6,218 bases of DNA from the NCBI GenBank assembly GCA_017397205.1, contig JAFQJX010000240.1, forward strand, positions 1 through 6,218, in the 5' to 3' direction. This DNA is from Clostridia bacterium. GTDB lineage: Bacteria; Bacillota; Clostridia; Oscillospirales; CAG-272. The notes under the pieces are model-generated. The model made no database searches. It saw only the letters and a program-made list of their open reading frames with translations, and was not told the origin of the DNA. Below are positions 5,920-6,218 of the stretch, one piece after another. Every line of letters starts with the position of its first letter. Position 1 is the stretch's first letter. A program made the position numbers and the translations under genes.

Positions 5920-6216
5920 TTAAAAGATTTTCCTTGTATCTATTTTCAGATATTGCTCAACAATCCTTTTATTCTTTTCGGTCAAAACGATTTGCGCCCT
6001 GTTGTGCTTTTTTCGGTTAGTGCAGCCCGCCTTGAACCTGTCCGTGGTACTGTTGTCATAAATACATATCCACTCTTTCTGAATGGTTCCTACCCAACTG
6101 CTATAAGTTGGCAGGGTTTCAATACAAACCCAAACCTATTTGACGTCTAATTTAACAATCGTTCCAAAAAGCGACCTTACAATAAGGTAATTGTCTTCAA
6201 AATAGTAATATTGCAT
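5920..6216 (-). pseudogene. Interrupted AT-rich ORF of unknown function (in-frame TAG)
   Basis: The minus-strand frame runs from an ATG at 6216-6214, two bases from the window edge, to TAA at 5922-5920. It is 99 codons and is broken by a single TAG at 6138-6136. The first part reads MQYYYFEDNYLIVRSLFGTI and ends LDVK; after the TAG it continues in the same frame as VWVCIETLPTYSSWVGTIQK and ends with a basic stretch, VLTEKNKRIVEQYLKIDTR then KIF. No frameshift is needed, so a single CAG-to-TAG change would explain the break. Tandem TAA TAG and a terminator 15 bases downstream suggest it was a real gene end. Base composition is clearly more AT-rich than in the neighbours, consistent with acquired DNA. 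I recognise no family. The ATG may not be the true start, because upstream sequence is missing. Alternatives: a 71-codon remnant with no good start, or chance open frame. Confidence 0.45.
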
Positions 6217-6218
6217 AG

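Noticed and set aside
5953..6150. Plus-strand 65-codon ORF with a TTG start
   Set aside because: No Shine-Dalgarno site or promoter, a rare start codon, and no terminator after it. The opposite-strand frame ends neatly before a terminator and is the better candidate.

Overview
The window looks like a chromosomal piece of a spore-forming, GC-rich member of the Clostridia (Bacillota), probably host-associated. The clues are a BspA-type leucine-rich-repeat lipoprotein of the kind common in gut Clostridia, a typical bacterial mnmG, sigma-A-like promoters, strong Shine-Dalgarno sites, Rho-independent terminators, and a tiny ORF that reads as the sporulation peptide SpoVM. Genus or species cannot be assigned from this sequence.

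Layout. Positions 1-3477 (minus strand) hold the first 1159 codons of a very large secreted lipoprotein built from about 35 BspA-type leucine-rich repeats; its 3' end lies beyond position 1. Positions 3478-3725 are a divergent intergenic region with a promoter for the lipoprotein gene on the minus strand and a candidate promoter on the plus strand. Positions 3726-3812 (plus strand) encode a 28-residue SpoVM-like peptide, too short for ordinary gene calling. Two back-to-back hairpins (3816-3879) separate it from the convergent mnmG (minus strand, 3900-5777), which has its own promoter (5808-5836) and terminator and so appears to be transcribed alone. A bidirectional terminator (5868-5913) follows. 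The last 300 bases are AT-rich and hold a minus-strand frame of 99 codons broken by one in-frame TAG, probably a decayed or truncated gene.

The genes do not form one pathway. mnmG is tRNA-modification housekeeping, spoVM is a spore coat/cortex morphogenesis factor, and the LRR lipoprotein is an envelope or adhesion-type protein. Each has its own signals. The main find is the spoVM-like gene between two large genes. The main structural point in the large gene is a higher-order 10-10-7 arrangement of LRR blocks, each opened by the same non-LRR strand module.
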